A stretch of 64,000 nt of DNA from Treponema sp. (GTDB taxonomy: Bacteria > Spirochaetota > Spirochaetia > Treponematales > Treponemataceae): contig JAKSTP010000003.1 of assembly GCA_024402505.1 (NCBI GenBank), positions 30,356 through 94,355 on the forward strand, written 5' to 3'. Shown piece by piece: positions 43,620-52,617 of the stretch (within the stretch, counting starts at the first letter, position 1; each line of letters opens with the position of its first letter). The translations under genes were made by a program, and so were the position numbers. Below the pieces are notes generated by a model. That model was given only the letters and a program-made list of their open reading frames with translations. It was not told the origin of the DNA and did no database searches.

Positions 43620-45737
43620 ATGAAAAAACGAATCAGATTTACTTTGAAAGCCAAAATGCTTCTGGTAACAATTAGCCTTATCCTTTTATCAAATGTTACT
43701 ATTGGTATTCGTACAATTTCAGTATCAAACAGGAATATTACTGAAACAACAGACACAGTTCTTACAATGCAGTGTGAAGCTGTTGCTGCAAGTATTAACA
43801 AACTTTGTGATGAACAGTTTACTATGCTTGAAGGTCTTTCACGAGTTCAGATTTTTAAAGATAAGAATGTTGATCTTAAAACAAAAGTAGATCAGCTTTC
43901 TACCATAGTCGCAGATTATGGTGGAAAATACGAAAATATTGCTTTCTACGATGACAAAGGTATGTCTTACCTTCCAGGAGGAATTCTCCATGATTTCAGT
44001 AGCGGAGAATACTGGCAGGGGGCTATGAAAGGTGAACGCTGGACTCGTGCTCCAGCTTTGAATCCAATTACCAATTCAATCCTTATGTTCTTCTCTGTAC
44101 CGGTTTATGCTGATGATGGAGATATTATTGGTGTTATGGTAGCAGTTCTTAAAGGAAACCCAATCCTGGATATTATTGAAAAAATTGATATCGGTGGTGG
44201 AATGCATCCTGTAGTTATCAACCTTGCCGAAGCAAATTACGTTGCAGATGCAAACCCTGCTGGTGAAGGTCAGGAAGGCGCCGAAGCTGTACTTGGTCCT
44301 GATGATCCAATGGTTCTTGTTTTCAACAAACTGTTTGCCGGTGAAACATCACACGACGTTTACTTCAATAAACTTATGAACATGAAGGTTACTTCAAGTT
44401 TCCGTCCTCTTGATCCTACAAACCCATTTGGAAGTGCAACTCCTTGGTCAGTTCTCTGTGTTGCTCCATATGATGTTTACTATGGTACACTCCATGAATT
44501 GAATCTGGTAATTATCGTTTCAATTGCAGTGTTCGTTCTGGCAGCCATTGTTCTTGCTATCGTATTCGTACGAATCATGCTTAATCCTCTTAATAGAGTT
44601 AAAAACGCCATTGCTGAAATTGCAACAGGAAATGCAGACCTTACAAACCGTATTGCAGAAGGTGCAAACGATGAAATCAGCGATGTTATTGTAGGATTCA
44701 ACCAGTTTACAGAAAAACTCCAGACAATTATGACCGGTGTTAAGCATTCAAAAGACAGCCTTATGATTGCCGGTTCAGAGCTTGATGCTTCAACTCAGGA
44801 TACAACTGCTTCAATTACAGAAATCATTGCAAATATTAATTCTGTTCACGGACAGATTGGAAATCAGGTTGATTCTGTTGAACAGACTGCCGGTGCTGTA
44901 AACGAAATTGCATCAAATATTGAATCTCTTGAAAGAATGATTGAAAACCAGAGTTCCGGAATTATTCAGGCTTCTTCAGCTGTTGAACAGATGATGGGAA
45001 ACATTCAGTCAGTAACAAACTCTATCGACAAAATGGCCGAATCTTTCGGAGAACTTGCTTCATCAGCACAGAATGGTGTTTCCCTGCAGCATGACGCAAC
45101 TGACAAAATTGAACAGATTAAAAACCAGAGCGAAACACTTCTGGATGCCAACATTGCCATTGCTTCTATTGCAAAACAGACAAATCTTCTTGCTATGAAC
45201 GCCGCTATCGAAGCCGCCCACGCTGGTGAAGCCGGAAAAGGATTCTCGGTTGTTGCCGACGAAATCCGTAAACTTTCTGAAACTTCAAGCCAGCAGTCAC
45301 GAACAATCGGTGAACAGCTGAACAACATTTCTGCTTCTATCGAAAGTATGGTTCACGCTTCAACACAGTCAAGTTCTGCCTTCCAGTATGTTGCTGAACG
45401 TATTACCGCAACAGACGAACTGGTACGCCAGATTAAAGGTGCTATGGAAGAACAGACAATCGGTTCAAAACAGATTGGTGAAGCTCTTAAAAATATGAAT
45501 GATTCTACTGCCGAAGTTAGAGTTGCTTCTCAGGAAATGGCCGAAGGAAACAAATCTATTCTCCATGAAGTTCAGTCACTTCAGGATGCTGCCCTTGAAA
45601 TGAAGGGAAGTATGGATGAAATGGCTGTTGGTGCCAAGAAAATCAACGATACTGGATCTGCCCTTTCTAACATTGCAGGAAAAATGCGCGACAGTATTGA
45701 TGAAATTGGTGAACAGGTAGACAAGTTCAAGGTTTAA
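43620..45737 (+). CDS. Methyl-accepting chemotaxis protein
   Basis: A 705-residue chemoreceptor. TM1 is at about 12-32, a periplasmic double-Cache-like domain at 35-285, TM2 at about 295-320, HAMP at 320-372 ([24 protein letters not shown]) and the long signalling coiled coil to the end. The hairpin tip [40 protein letters not shown] is at about 515-555 and contacts CheA/CheW. No C-terminal pentapeptide for CheR tethering (ends DKFKV). GGAG stands 8 nt before the ATG. A terminator follows the stop. Confidence 0.96.
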   Translation: MKKRIRFTLKAKMLLVTISLILLSNVTIGIRTISVSNRNITETTDTVLTMQCEAVAASINKLCDEQFTMLEGLSRVQIFKDKNVDLKTKVDQLSTIVADYGGKYENIAFYDDKGMSYLPGGILHDFSSGEYWQGAMKGERWTRAPALNPITNSILMFFSVPVYADDGDIIGVMVAVLKGNPILDIIEKIDIGGGMHPVVINLAEANYVADANPAGEGQEGAEAVLGPDDPMVLVFNKLFAGETSHDVYFNKLMNMKVTSSFRPLDPTNPFGSATPWSVLCVAPYDVYYGTLHELNLVIIVSIAVFVLAAIVLAIVFVRIMLNPLNRVKNAIAEIATGNADLTNRIAEGANDEISDVIVGFNQFTEKLQTIMTGVKHSKDSLMIAGSELDASTQDTTASITEIIANINSVHGQIGNQVDSVEQTAGAVNEIASNIESLERMIENQSSGIIQASSAVEQMMGNIQSVTNSIDKMAESFGELASSAQNGVSLQHDATDKIEQIKNQSETLLDANIAIASIAKQTNLLAMNAAIEAAHAGEAGKGFSVVADEIRKLSETSSQQSRTIGEQLNNISASIESMVHASTQSSSAFQYVAERITATDELVRQIKGAMEEQTIGSKQIGEALKNMNDSTAEVRVASQEMAEGNKSILHEVQSLQDAALEMKGSMDEMAVGAKKINDTGSALSNIAGKMRDSIDEIGEQVDKFKV

Positions 45738-45762
45738 TTCAAAACTAAACTATGATTTTAGA

Positions 45763-45791
45763 AAGGCTCTCCTTAATGGAGGGCCTTTTTT
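45763..45791 (+). terminator. Intrinsic terminator after the MCP gene
   Basis: AAGGCTCTCC (45763-45772), loop TTAAT and GGAGGGCCTT (45778-45787) pair with one wobble, followed by T residues. Because it lies inside the long frame of the next gene, it supports that gene's later start. Confidence 0.85.
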
Positions 45792-45794
45792 GCG

Positions 45795-45823
45795 TTGAAA
45801 TACTGTTGTTTCTGGCATATAAT
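45795..45823 (+). promoter_or_regulatory. Leaderless promoter of MinD-like ATPase gene
   Basis: TTGAAA (45795-45800), 17 nt, TATAAT (45818-45823), then 6 nt to ATG 45830. Consensus -10 and near-consensus -35. Confidence 0.75.
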
Positions 45824-45829
45824 GGTTGT

Positions 45830-46975
45830 ATGGCACAAATTATACCTATTGCGAGTGGAAAGGGTGGGGTAGGAAAAAGCCTCTTGTCAGCAAACCTGGC
45901 TGTAGCACTTGGTCAGAGCGGAAAACGGGTTGTACTTGTTGATCTGGACCTTGGTGCATCAAATCTCCATCTTGTTATTGGCCAGCGTCCAGGCACACAG
46001 AGCCTTGGAGCCTGGTTTACAGAAAAAACAGAATTCAAAAACATAATCTGTCCTACAGACTACCAGAATGTAAGTTTTATTGCCGGTGATTCCCAGATTC
46101 CGGACCTTACATCCCTGAAACATGTTCAGAAAGTAAAACTTATTAGAAATCTATGTAACATTGATGCTGATTACGTGATTCTGGACCTTGGAGCTGGAAC
46201 TCATCAGTTTATTCTTGATATGTTCCTTCTTTCACCGCAGGGCATTGTTGTTACATCACCTGCCGTTACTGCCACACTGAACGGATATCTTTTCCTTAAA
46301 AATGCAGTTTTCCGCCTTATGTACACCACCTTCAAACGTGGAACACCGGGCCGTCAGTATATCGAAAATCTTAAAAAAGACACTGCTACCATGCAGAAAC
46401 TTTACATTCCCCAGCTGGTACAGGCTCTCATGCAGGTTGATCCTGAAAATACAAAACTTTTTGTTAACCGCATGAACCAGTTCCGTCCCCGCCTTGTAAT
46501 GAACATGATTGAAGATCCAAAAGATGCCGACAAGGTTCAGCGCATCAAAACTTCCTGCAATCAGTATCTTGGTCTTGAAATTGAATATCTTGGCCTTATG
46601 TACCGTGATATGCTTCAGGATAAGGCACTTTCTTCTCAGCTGCCGGTGGTTGTTTATAAACCTCAGTCTGTTCTTGGACAGGCAGTTTATCGTATTGCCG
46701 ACAAGGTAAATGCAAATCAGGCTTATTCTTTTGATAAAAATTTTGCACCAGGCGGATTCAGCGACAATTTCGAATACGTTGAAGAAGAAGCAAACGACGA
46801 TTATCAGTTCCGGCTTTCGGGCATTGAAGACTTTGTTTCTGGCGGCTCACTTTCTGTAAGCGAACTTGCCGAAATGGTAAAAGCCCAGACCTATGAACTG
46901 ACTCAGTTGAAAAAAGAAAACCTGCTGCTTAAGTCAAAGCTTGTTAAGGCTGCCCAGATGGGTTTCAAAGTATAA
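45830..46975 (+). CDS. MinD/FlhG-like ParA-family ATPase
   Basis: A 381-residue P-loop ATPase. Deviant Walker A GKGGVGKSLLSANLAVALG (about 10), Walker A' VLVDLDLGASNLHLVIG and Walker B YVILDLGAGTHQFILDMF place it with MinD/FlhG/Mrp proteins. The C-terminal 100 residues are acidic and end in a coiled coil (VSELAEMVKAQTYELTQLKKENLLLKSKLVKAA). MinD-like spatial control of flagella or septum is inferred, but no minC, minE or flhF gene is next to it. The start is ATG 45830; the longer frame crosses the terminator above. lgt follows. Confidence 0.8.
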   Translation: MAQIIPIASGKGGVGKSLLSANLAVALGQSGKRVVLVDLDLGASNLHLVIGQRPGTQSLGAWFTEKTEFKNIICPTDYQNVSFIAGDSQIPDLTSLKHVQKVKLIRNLCNIDADYVILDLGAGTHQFILDMFLLSPQGIVVTSPAVTATLNGYLFLKNAVFRLMYTTFKRGTPGRQYIENLKKDTATMQKLYIPQLVQALMQVDPENTKLFVNRMNQFRPRLVMNMIEDPKDADKVQRIKTSCNQYLGLEIEYLGLMYRDMLQDKALSSQLPVVVYKPQSVLGQAVYRIADKVNANQAYSFDKNFAPGGFSDNFEYVEEEANDDYQFRLSGIEDFVSGGSLSVSELAEMVKAQTYELTQLKKENLLLKSKLVKAAQMGFKV

Positions 46976-46992
46976 TTATCCAGGATTAAAAT

Positions 46993-47970
46993 ATGTTCCT
47001 TTATCTTCAATTTCCTTCATGGCTTCATCCTCAGATTTTTCCGGGAGTGCCTGTTCTTAATCTTCTGCGCTGGTACGGGCTTATGTATGTTTTTGCCTTT
47101 GTTACAGCCTTTATGCTTTTGGACAGAACCCGAAAAGAGGGGCTTTTGGACAGCCCGGGATTTACTGCCACGGAAGATGATATTGTTTCTTTTATTTGGA
47201 CCGGAATTGTTTTTCTTTTGATCGGGGCCCGGGTTTTCTCAACTCTCGTTTACGATACAAGCGGATATTACTGGAAACATCCCTGGCTCATTTTCTGGCC
47301 TTTTGATTCCCAGATGCACTTTACAGGGCTTGTAGGTATGTCGTATCACGGCGGATTTATTGGCGGTCTTCTTGGTATGATAATCTGGTGTAAACGGCAC
47401 AAGCAGAGTTTTCTTAAGTGGTCAGATGCCATGGTTTGTGCAATTCCTTTGGGATATACATTCGGCCGTCTTGGCAACTTCTGTAACGGAGAACTTTACG
47501 GACGTATTACAACTATGCCTTGGGGGATCGTTTTCCCGGATGCAGAAAGATTTTCGGTTTCCTATGACTGGGTTACATCCATCTGTCAGGAAATCGGCAT
47601 GAATATTGATGGACTTCGCGTAGTGAATCTTCCACGCCATCCAAGCCAGCTTTACGAAGCACTTTTTGAAGGTGTAATTCTCTGGGTTATTATATGGAAC
47701 CTCCGCAAGCACAAGAAGTTTGACGGCATGCTGGGAGCCATTTATTCTGCAGGATACGGGGTTTTCCGTTTTGTGATAGAGTATTTCCGTGAGCCGGATG
47801 CTGATCTTGGATACCGTATTGCCAAAAATCCGGACGCTCCTATCTACACAAATACATCCTTATTGAATATTTCTACAGGTCAGATTCTGTGTCTTTTAAT
47901 GATAATTGGTGGAATTTTGCTGGCGGTTTATGGAATCTGGCAGAAAAAACGGGCCGAAAAGGAAAAATAA
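46993..47970 (+). CDS. lgt: Prolipoprotein diacylglyceryl transferase
   Basis: Lgt adds the diacylglyceryl group to the lipobox Cys of lipoproteins in the inner membrane. The 325-residue protein has seven hydrophobic segments and the signature GRLGNFCNGELYG (about 158-170), plus MSYHGGFIGGLLGM (about 117) and RHPSQLYEALFEG. The lipobox-bearing lptC and SBP in the window are its likely substrates. CAGGA stands 7 nt before the ATG. Together with the MinD-like gene it forms an operon (17-nt gap). Confidence 0.95.
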   Translation: MFLYLQFPSWLHPQIFPGVPVLNLLRWYGLMYVFAFVTAFMLLDRTRKEGLLDSPGFTATEDDIVSFIWTGIVFLLIGARVFSTLVYDTSGYYWKHPWLIFWPFDSQMHFTGLVGMSYHGGFIGGLLGMIIWCKRHKQSFLKWSDAMVCAIPLGYTFGRLGNFCNGELYGRITTMPWGIVFPDAERFSVSYDWVTSICQEIGMNIDGLRVVNLPRHPSQLYEALFEGVILWVIIWNLRKHKKFDGMLGAIYSAGYGVFRFVIEYFREPDADLGYRIAKNPDAPIYTNTSLLNISTGQILCLLMIIGGILLAVYGIWQKKRAEKEK

Positions 47971-48011
47971 CGAAAAATCATTTTACTTTTTGGACATTTT
48001 GGAAATATCAT

Positions 48012-48040
48012 TTGACAGTAGAAAAAAATTGGTATAAGAT
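48012..48040 (+). promoter_or_regulatory. Promoter of the STAS-zinc ribbon gene
   Basis: TTGACA (48012-48017, full consensus), 17 nt, TAAGAT (48035-48040). A GGTGGAAAGAG ribosome site precedes the ATG 48071. Confidence 0.65.
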
Positions 48041-48070
48041 AATATGACTAGACTCTAAAGGTGGAAAGAG

Positions 48071-48622
48071 ATGATTAATAGCAATGCCCTTATTCCTGGG
48101 TTTGACGATGAAAGAGATGACAGCCTCAAAATCACACTGGATAAAAATGACGGTGTGCCTCATTGTATTATCATCTACCTGAATGGTTATATTGATACAT
48201 ACAATTCAAATTTCTTTCAGAAAAAAATTACAAAGATTGTAGAAGCCGGTTATGTTAACCTTATTTTTAACTGTTCGGCTTTAAACTATGTTTCTTCTAC
48301 AGGTATTGGATCTTTTACTGTGTTCCTTAAGCTTGTAAAACCAAAAGGTGGAGATGTTGTTCTCCTGGAGATCCAGCCAAAAGTTTATGAAGTATTCCAG
48401 CTTCTTGGTTTCTCTCAGTTCTTTAATATTAAAGACAGCTCAGAAGAAGCCCTGAACTTCTTCAAAAATGGAGCACCCGTAGTAAACTCTGTGTTCCCAA
48501 AAATCTTCGGATGTCCTGTTTGCAGCAAGAAACTTCGTGCTACAAAACCTGGTCGTTTCCGATGTTCAGAATGCAAATCAATTCTTGCAATCGACAGCCA
48601 GGCTACAGTAACACTGGGCTAG
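48071..48622 (+). CDS. STAS-domain anti-anti-sigma-like protein with zinc ribbon
   Basis: The 183-residue protein has a STAS fold (about 15-140): IIIYLNGYIDTYNSNFFQKKI, then NYVSSTGIGSFTVFL, whose Ser is the phosphorylation site in SpoIIAA-type antagonists. After a linker, the C-terminal 40 residues have CPVC (147-150) and CSEC (~168), a four-Cys zinc ribbon. Its partner kinase or sigma factor is not near. A terminator follows at once, so it is a single-gene unit. Confidence 0.85.
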   Translation: MINSNALIPGFDDERDDSLKITLDKNDGVPHCIIIYLNGYIDTYNSNFFQKKITKIVEAGYVNLIFNCSALNYVSSTGIGSFTVFLKLVKPKGGDVVLLEIQPKVYEVFQLLGFSQFFNIKDSSEEALNFFKNGAPVVNSVFPKIFGCPVCSKKLRATKPGRFRCSECKSILAIDSQATVTLG

Positions 48623-48645
48623 GCAACAGAAAAGGCAAAGAGAAA

Positions 48646-48668
48646 AAGTCACCTGCGGGTGGCTTTTT
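48646..48668 (+). terminator. Intrinsic terminator of the STAS gene
   Basis: AAGTCACC (48646-48653), loop TGCG and GGTGGCTT (48658-48665), then T residues. Confidence 0.85.
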
Positions 48669-49104
48669 TTGTTTAACGGGGGAAGGGAGGGGCTTTGTTA
48701 AGAGGGATTGGTAAACTTCCTTCGGAAGTTTGCTATTTGCGCTACGCTGTCACGGCAACACCCATTTAGGGTGTTGCTTATCACATTCAGGTTGTTGCTT
48801 AGCATGTTAATAACTTGTCAATAACTTTGTTAATTAAGTGGGGGTTAATAAATCTTTAGTGAGGGGAAAGTTTTGGGGGTTTATGTATGTATAGTAAAAA
48901 CTGGTTTTTTAGGCATAAAACAGGGGTAAAAGTACTATTTTTGGATATATTTGGGCACAATGTGTTGCCCTGTTCTTCACAGTACTGCTGAAAATGGGTG
49001 TTAATAACCTGTTAATAACTATGATGAAGGGGGCTGTGGCAAGTACATCAATTCAACTTTCTTGAATAATATGCCGATAATTAATCGAGGAAATTTATCT
49101 TTTT
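48669..49104. other. 436-nt intergenic stretch with hairpins and GTTAATAAC repeats
   Basis: No gene is visible. The stretch holds three hairpins: AAACTTCC-TTC-GGAAGTTT (48713-48731), GCAACACCC-ATTTA-GGGTGTTGC (48755-48777) and GGGCA-N8-TGCCC (48953-48970). GTTAATAAC occurs three times exactly (48806, 49000, 49011) and once with one change (48817), as pairs. Short G-runs (GGGG and longer) are frequent. CGAGG stands before the next gene. This could hold a small RNA, a regulatory repeat set or be a remnant; no tRNA, tmRNA or riboswitch core was recognised. Confidence 0.5.
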
Positions 49105-50103
49105 ATGAAAAAGGCTTTTAGTTTAATTTACATCTATTTTGTGAACCTGATTCTGGGTATTCTCTGCGGTACTTTCCTTGTTGGCGTGTACCTTAGTTCC
49201 CTCAGCTTTATTGCAGGCAGTCAGATTCACTTTTTTCGCCCTGCAAATCTGCTTCCGGCATTCAAAGTGGTTTCTTTGGGAATCTGCTTTTTTCTGCCAC
49301 TGAGCCTTTTTACTTACAAGATTCGCCATCAGGGAAAGGTGGTACAGTGCATTGTTTATATTTTCCTCCAGTGCCTTACCTGGCTGGTTGTTTTCCCTGT
49401 AATTGATCATCAGGTAATTGGAAGACTGGAAAAACATTACCAGTCACAGATTAAATACGCTGTTTCTGAAGAAGATAAGGAACTGCTTTCCAGCGGTTAC
49501 TTCCGTGAAAGCAACGGTGAGGTTTATTATTTCCTTGATGATGTAACTACGGATATTTCGGCTAAAAATCCTGTACGGGGTGTTGAAATTACTACAGGTG
49601 ATTGGGGCGATATGAACATGATATCCTTTAGCAGTCCAGACAGCATTGAAGTAATAGAAGCTGCTTCTCCATATAAGGACGTTCTTATAAAGTCAGTTTA
49701 TGGCAATAACCTGGTTTCAAACATCCGCTACATGGGAAATGTAATTAAAGCTGGTCAGAAGGCTCTTGCAGGCGGATTTATTAGCTATCTTGTTTTCCTT
49801 TCACTGGCTTTGGCATTAAGTGTAGTTTATATGCTGGCACACACATCTCAGTGGCGAGCCGTAAACTATGTTTCATGCATTACAGCTACTCTTGTAATTA
49901 TAGCAGTCAATGTGTGGTACTATTCACCTATGTTTGGAAAAATTGCCGCTTCATCTTTCATGGGAAACAGGCTTTTTACAGCTATGAGCAGCTGGTGTCA
50001 GGATCCATTTATCTTTGTAGCAAACTGCACAATGACACTTCTGATTGTAATCCTGGGAACAATTGAAAAAATCTCCCTTAGAAAAAACGGGGGCAACAGA
50101 TAA
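49105..50103 (+). CDS. Six-TM membrane protein with periplasmic loop, unknown function
   Basis: I do not recognise a family. The 332-residue product has three hydrophobic segments at the start (about 8-35, 52-75, 84-104), a soluble region of about 120 residues (IGRLEKHYQSQIKYAVSEEDKELLSSGYF...), then three more (about 228-250, 258-278, 300-322). The 3+3 layout around a central soluble domain recalls LptF/LptG, but no sequence motif of that family is seen. CGAGG lies about 16 nt before the ATG. Its stop overlaps the start of the next gene by one base. Confidence 0.6.
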   Translation: MKKAFSLIYIYFVNLILGILCGTFLVGVYLSSLSFIAGSQIHFFRPANLLPAFKVVSLGICFFLPLSLFTYKIRHQGKVVQCIVYIFLQCLTWLVVFPVIDHQVIGRLEKHYQSQIKYAVSEEDKELLSSGYFRESNGEVYYFLDDVTTDISAKNPVRGVEITTGDWGDMNMISFSSPDSIEVIEAASPYKDVLIKSVYGNNLVSNIRYMGNVIKAGQKALAGGFISYLVFLSLALALSVVYMLAHTSQWRAVNYVSCITATLVIIAVNVWYYSPMFGKIAASSFMGNRLFTAMSSWCQDPFIFVANCTMTLLIVILGTIEKISLRKNGGNR

Positions 50104-51959
50104 TGAAAAAGATTCTTTCTATTCTTGGCGGCTACATTGGTCTGGCCCTTGTAATTTGTCTTTCTGCAGGTTTTGCTCATTCTGTTGATGTAAGCCTTCT
50201 GCCAAAATCAGTGTTCCTTTATAAACTTTACACTGGTCTTGAATATTTTTTCGCCGTTCTTCCAGCCATGCTTCTCAGCGGATTTTTTGCCGCATCTGCA
50301 ATTCAGTTTGGCCGCAAAAGCGAAGGAAGTGTAACAAGATTTTCTCAGGCTATGTTCCGCCGTTACAAAACTTCAATGATTATTGCCCTTATATGTACGG
50401 CTGTTCTTACCTTCTCGGAGGAATTCATTTCAATCCAGATTGCCCGGGGAAAAATAATTCTTGAAAATCAGCCTAAACTGGTAACTGAATATGTTTCTGT
50501 AAGTGAAAACTATCTTTTGTCTAACAACGCACATGCTGCCCGAGCCTACGCCGATGAAGCACTTAAACTGGATCCATCCAACGAAAGAGCAAGATATGTT
50601 CAGAATGAAGCCGACATCATTATTGGCCAGGAAACAGCAGGTCAGTCAAAATTTATCAAAGAAGTGGACTGGCAGAATGTTCTTTTCCTTACAGAAGACA
50701 ATGATATCGATAAGGGACGGCTTTTTTCGGCATATGAATACCTTATAAAGGCCCGCCTTGCTTACGATAAGCAGGAATGGTTCAACGCCCACTATTTTGC
50801 CCAGCAGGGACTTCAGGTTGCATCAGGAAAAGATTCAAATATTGCAGAACTTAAGGATATTTCATCTCTGGCATGGAACAATCTTTCAAATCTTCACAAT
50901 CTGAATAAAGACGACAAGCAGAACGTTTTTGAACAGAAATATATGGGCTATAAAGCTTTAGTTGAAGGTGACTATCTTAAGGCCTATTACATCTTTATGA
51001 ATTTGCAAAGTCAGAATCTGGAGCTTTCAAAGGATTCCGACGTGCTTTTCTATACTGAAGTGGCACAGAAAAAGGTAAATGAGCGCACATTCTTTATTGA
51101 TGAAACCTTTGAACTTAAACGATTTGAAAGTGCTACCGACGTATATTTTGTCTTAAATTATGGAAACAGCGGCCGTGATCTTGTTTACTTCCGTGGTGTT
51201 ACATCAACAAAAGAAAGCGGAAATCTGGTTCAGTATCTTCGCGGCCTTAAAATCATCAGTTTTGACGAAAATGAAAACTGGATTTACACACTGGAAGTTC
51301 CATACGCAAAAGTTCTGGCTGTTTCAGTAAAAGATATGAATGAAATGACAAAGAAAAGCCTTGGCATTACAAGCGACATCAATGTTATTCCTTACCTTAT
51401 GATGAGATCTGTTGACCGCTACGAATCGGGAAAAGTTCGTGCACCAACATACACCTTTGCAAAGGGACACAGTATTGATGAAATTAAAAACACTGATTTC
51501 TTCATGCTGCCAATTTCCTTTACCGACTTCCAGATGATTGAATCGGCCCGTGTTCAGCCTGAAGCAATGGAAATCCTTTCTTTGAACCGCATGATTGGAA
51601 AGGCCGAAAGTTTTGGTTATTCATCGGAAATCTTTGGGCAGGTACTCATGAACCGAATCCTTTTCCCATTCTTCCTTCTGATTATCTTCCTGCTGCTTGC
51701 AAGTCTTGCCTGGAATAACAGAATCGGTCAGGCCACTTACTTTAAAACTTCCTGGATTTTTGTTTTTCCAATGTGCACTCTTCTTGCATGGATTGTTTAC
51801 GAAGTTCTTGAATTTATTTACCGTCAGATAAATCTTGTTGTACTTGCAATGTTTGAGCCTTTGTCCATGGCACTTCTGGTAGCCTTTATTCTTTGCGTTG
51901 TTGGAATAATTTCTGCATCAATTTACTTCCTTTCACGCAAGGCTTCCGGAGAATATTAA
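50103..51959 (+). CDS. Membrane protein with central TPR-like periplasmic domain, unknown function
   Basis: No family recognised. The 618 residues again show a 3+3 arrangement: TM at about 7-25, 43-70 and 95-112, a soluble domain of about 400 residues, and TM at about 515-535, 555-575 and 590-612. The soluble part starts with a TPR-like unit (NNAHAARAYADEALKLDPSNERARYVQNEADIII) and a second one (YDKQEWFNAHYFAQQGLQVA). It begins at the last base of the previous gene and ends at TAATG shared with the J-protein gene, so the three are translated from one message. Confidence 0.62.
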   Translation: MKKILSILGGYIGLALVICLSAGFAHSVDVSLLPKSVFLYKLYTGLEYFFAVLPAMLLSGFFAASAIQFGRKSEGSVTRFSQAMFRRYKTSMIIALICTAVLTFSEEFISIQIARGKIILENQPKLVTEYVSVSENYLLSNNAHAARAYADEALKLDPSNERARYVQNEADIIIGQETAGQSKFIKEVDWQNVLFLTEDNDIDKGRLFSAYEYLIKARLAYDKQEWFNAHYFAQQGLQVASGKDSNIAELKDISSLAWNNLSNLHNLNKDDKQNVFEQKYMGYKALVEGDYLKAYYIFMNLQSQNLELSKDSDVLFYTEVAQKKVNERTFFIDETFELKRFESATDVYFVLNYGNSGRDLVYFRGVTSTKESGNLVQYLRGLKIISFDENENWIYTLEVPYAKVLAVSVKDMNEMTKKSLGITSDINVIPYLMMRSVDRYESGKVRAPTYTFAKGHSIDEIKNTDFFMLPISFTDFQMIESARVQPEAMEILSLNRMIGKAESFGYSSEIFGQVLMNRILFPFFLLIIFLLLASLAWNNRIGQATYFKTSWIFVFPMCTLLAWIVYEVLEFIYRQINLVVLAMFEPLSMALLVAFILCVVGIISASIYFLSRKASGEY

Positions 51960-52585
51960 TGATTCCTGCCCTGATTCTGCTGGTTCTGATTGCTTCCTCA
52001 ATGTACCTTTTGCATTCCCGTGTAAAAGCCAATGCAGGATGGAAAAAAGCCTTTGAATCGGGAAAGTTTGATGGAATTGAAGGTGAGCCTTTCCCAGGTG
52101 CCTTGTGCCTTTGCGGACTTGTAACCTGTATTTTCCGGGACGATTTAATTGCAGCAAAAATGATGGAAAAAGGTTTTTCACGCCGGTATTTTGCCGACTG
52201 GACTTCCATGTGCCGGGCTGCCATAAATGCAAAATCTTTGAACAACGATCTTCTTACCGAAAATCTTGCAAAAATCCTTTTGAAAAACAAAGATCCTGAA
52301 CTGCTTAAAAAGATTTTTGATGTGCTTAAGGCTTCGGAATTTGCCTGGAGCGGAGAAAATGAGCGGCCTTCAGTTTATCTTTCTCAGCTTTTGCATTACG
52401 AAGTGCTTTCTGATGAAAAAATCCAGGCCTACAGCATTCTTGGTCTTGAAAAAAATGCTTCCCTTGAAAAAATCAAAGGGGCTTACCGAAAACTTACGGC
52501 CCGTTATCATCCAGACAAGGAAACCGGGAATGAGCAGATGTTCATAAAAGTAACGGAAGCCTATAATCTGCTTACAAATAAATAG
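51959..52585 (+). CDS. DjlA-like membrane-anchored J-domain protein
   Basis: A 208-residue protein with an N-terminal membrane anchor (IPALILLVLIASSMYLLHS), a helical middle and a C-terminal J domain (about 152-208: QAYSILGLEKNASLEKIKGAYRKLTARYHPDK), with the essential HPD. This order, TM then middle then J at the C-terminus, is that of DjlA. The J domain recruits DnaK to the membrane. The start is ATG 51959 with CGGAG 8 nt before. It ends the three-gene unit and suggests that unit needs chaperone help. Confidence 0.8.
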   Translation: MIPALILLVLIASSMYLLHSRVKANAGWKKAFESGKFDGIEGEPFPGALCLCGLVTCIFRDDLIAAKMMEKGFSRRYFADWTSMCRAAINAKSLNNDLLTENLAKILLKNKDPELLKKIFDVLKASEFAWSGENERPSVYLSQLLHYEVLSDEKIQAYSILGLEKNASLEKIKGAYRKLTARYHPDKETGNEQMFIKVTEAYNLLTNK

Positions 52586-52617
52586 AAGATTTTATTTTTT
52601 CGTGATAAAATATTTTC

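Noticed and set aside
43620..45737. C-terminal CheR-binding pentapeptide on the chemoreceptor
   Set aside because: The protein ends DKFKV, which does not match the NWETF-type tail.
45752..45829. Upstream extension of the MinD-like ATPase
   Set aside because: The extra codons lie over a terminator and a near-consensus promoter.
48669..49104. Replication origin in the structured gap
   Set aside because: No dnaA or dnaN nearby and no convincing DnaA-box cluster; TTATCACA occurs once only.
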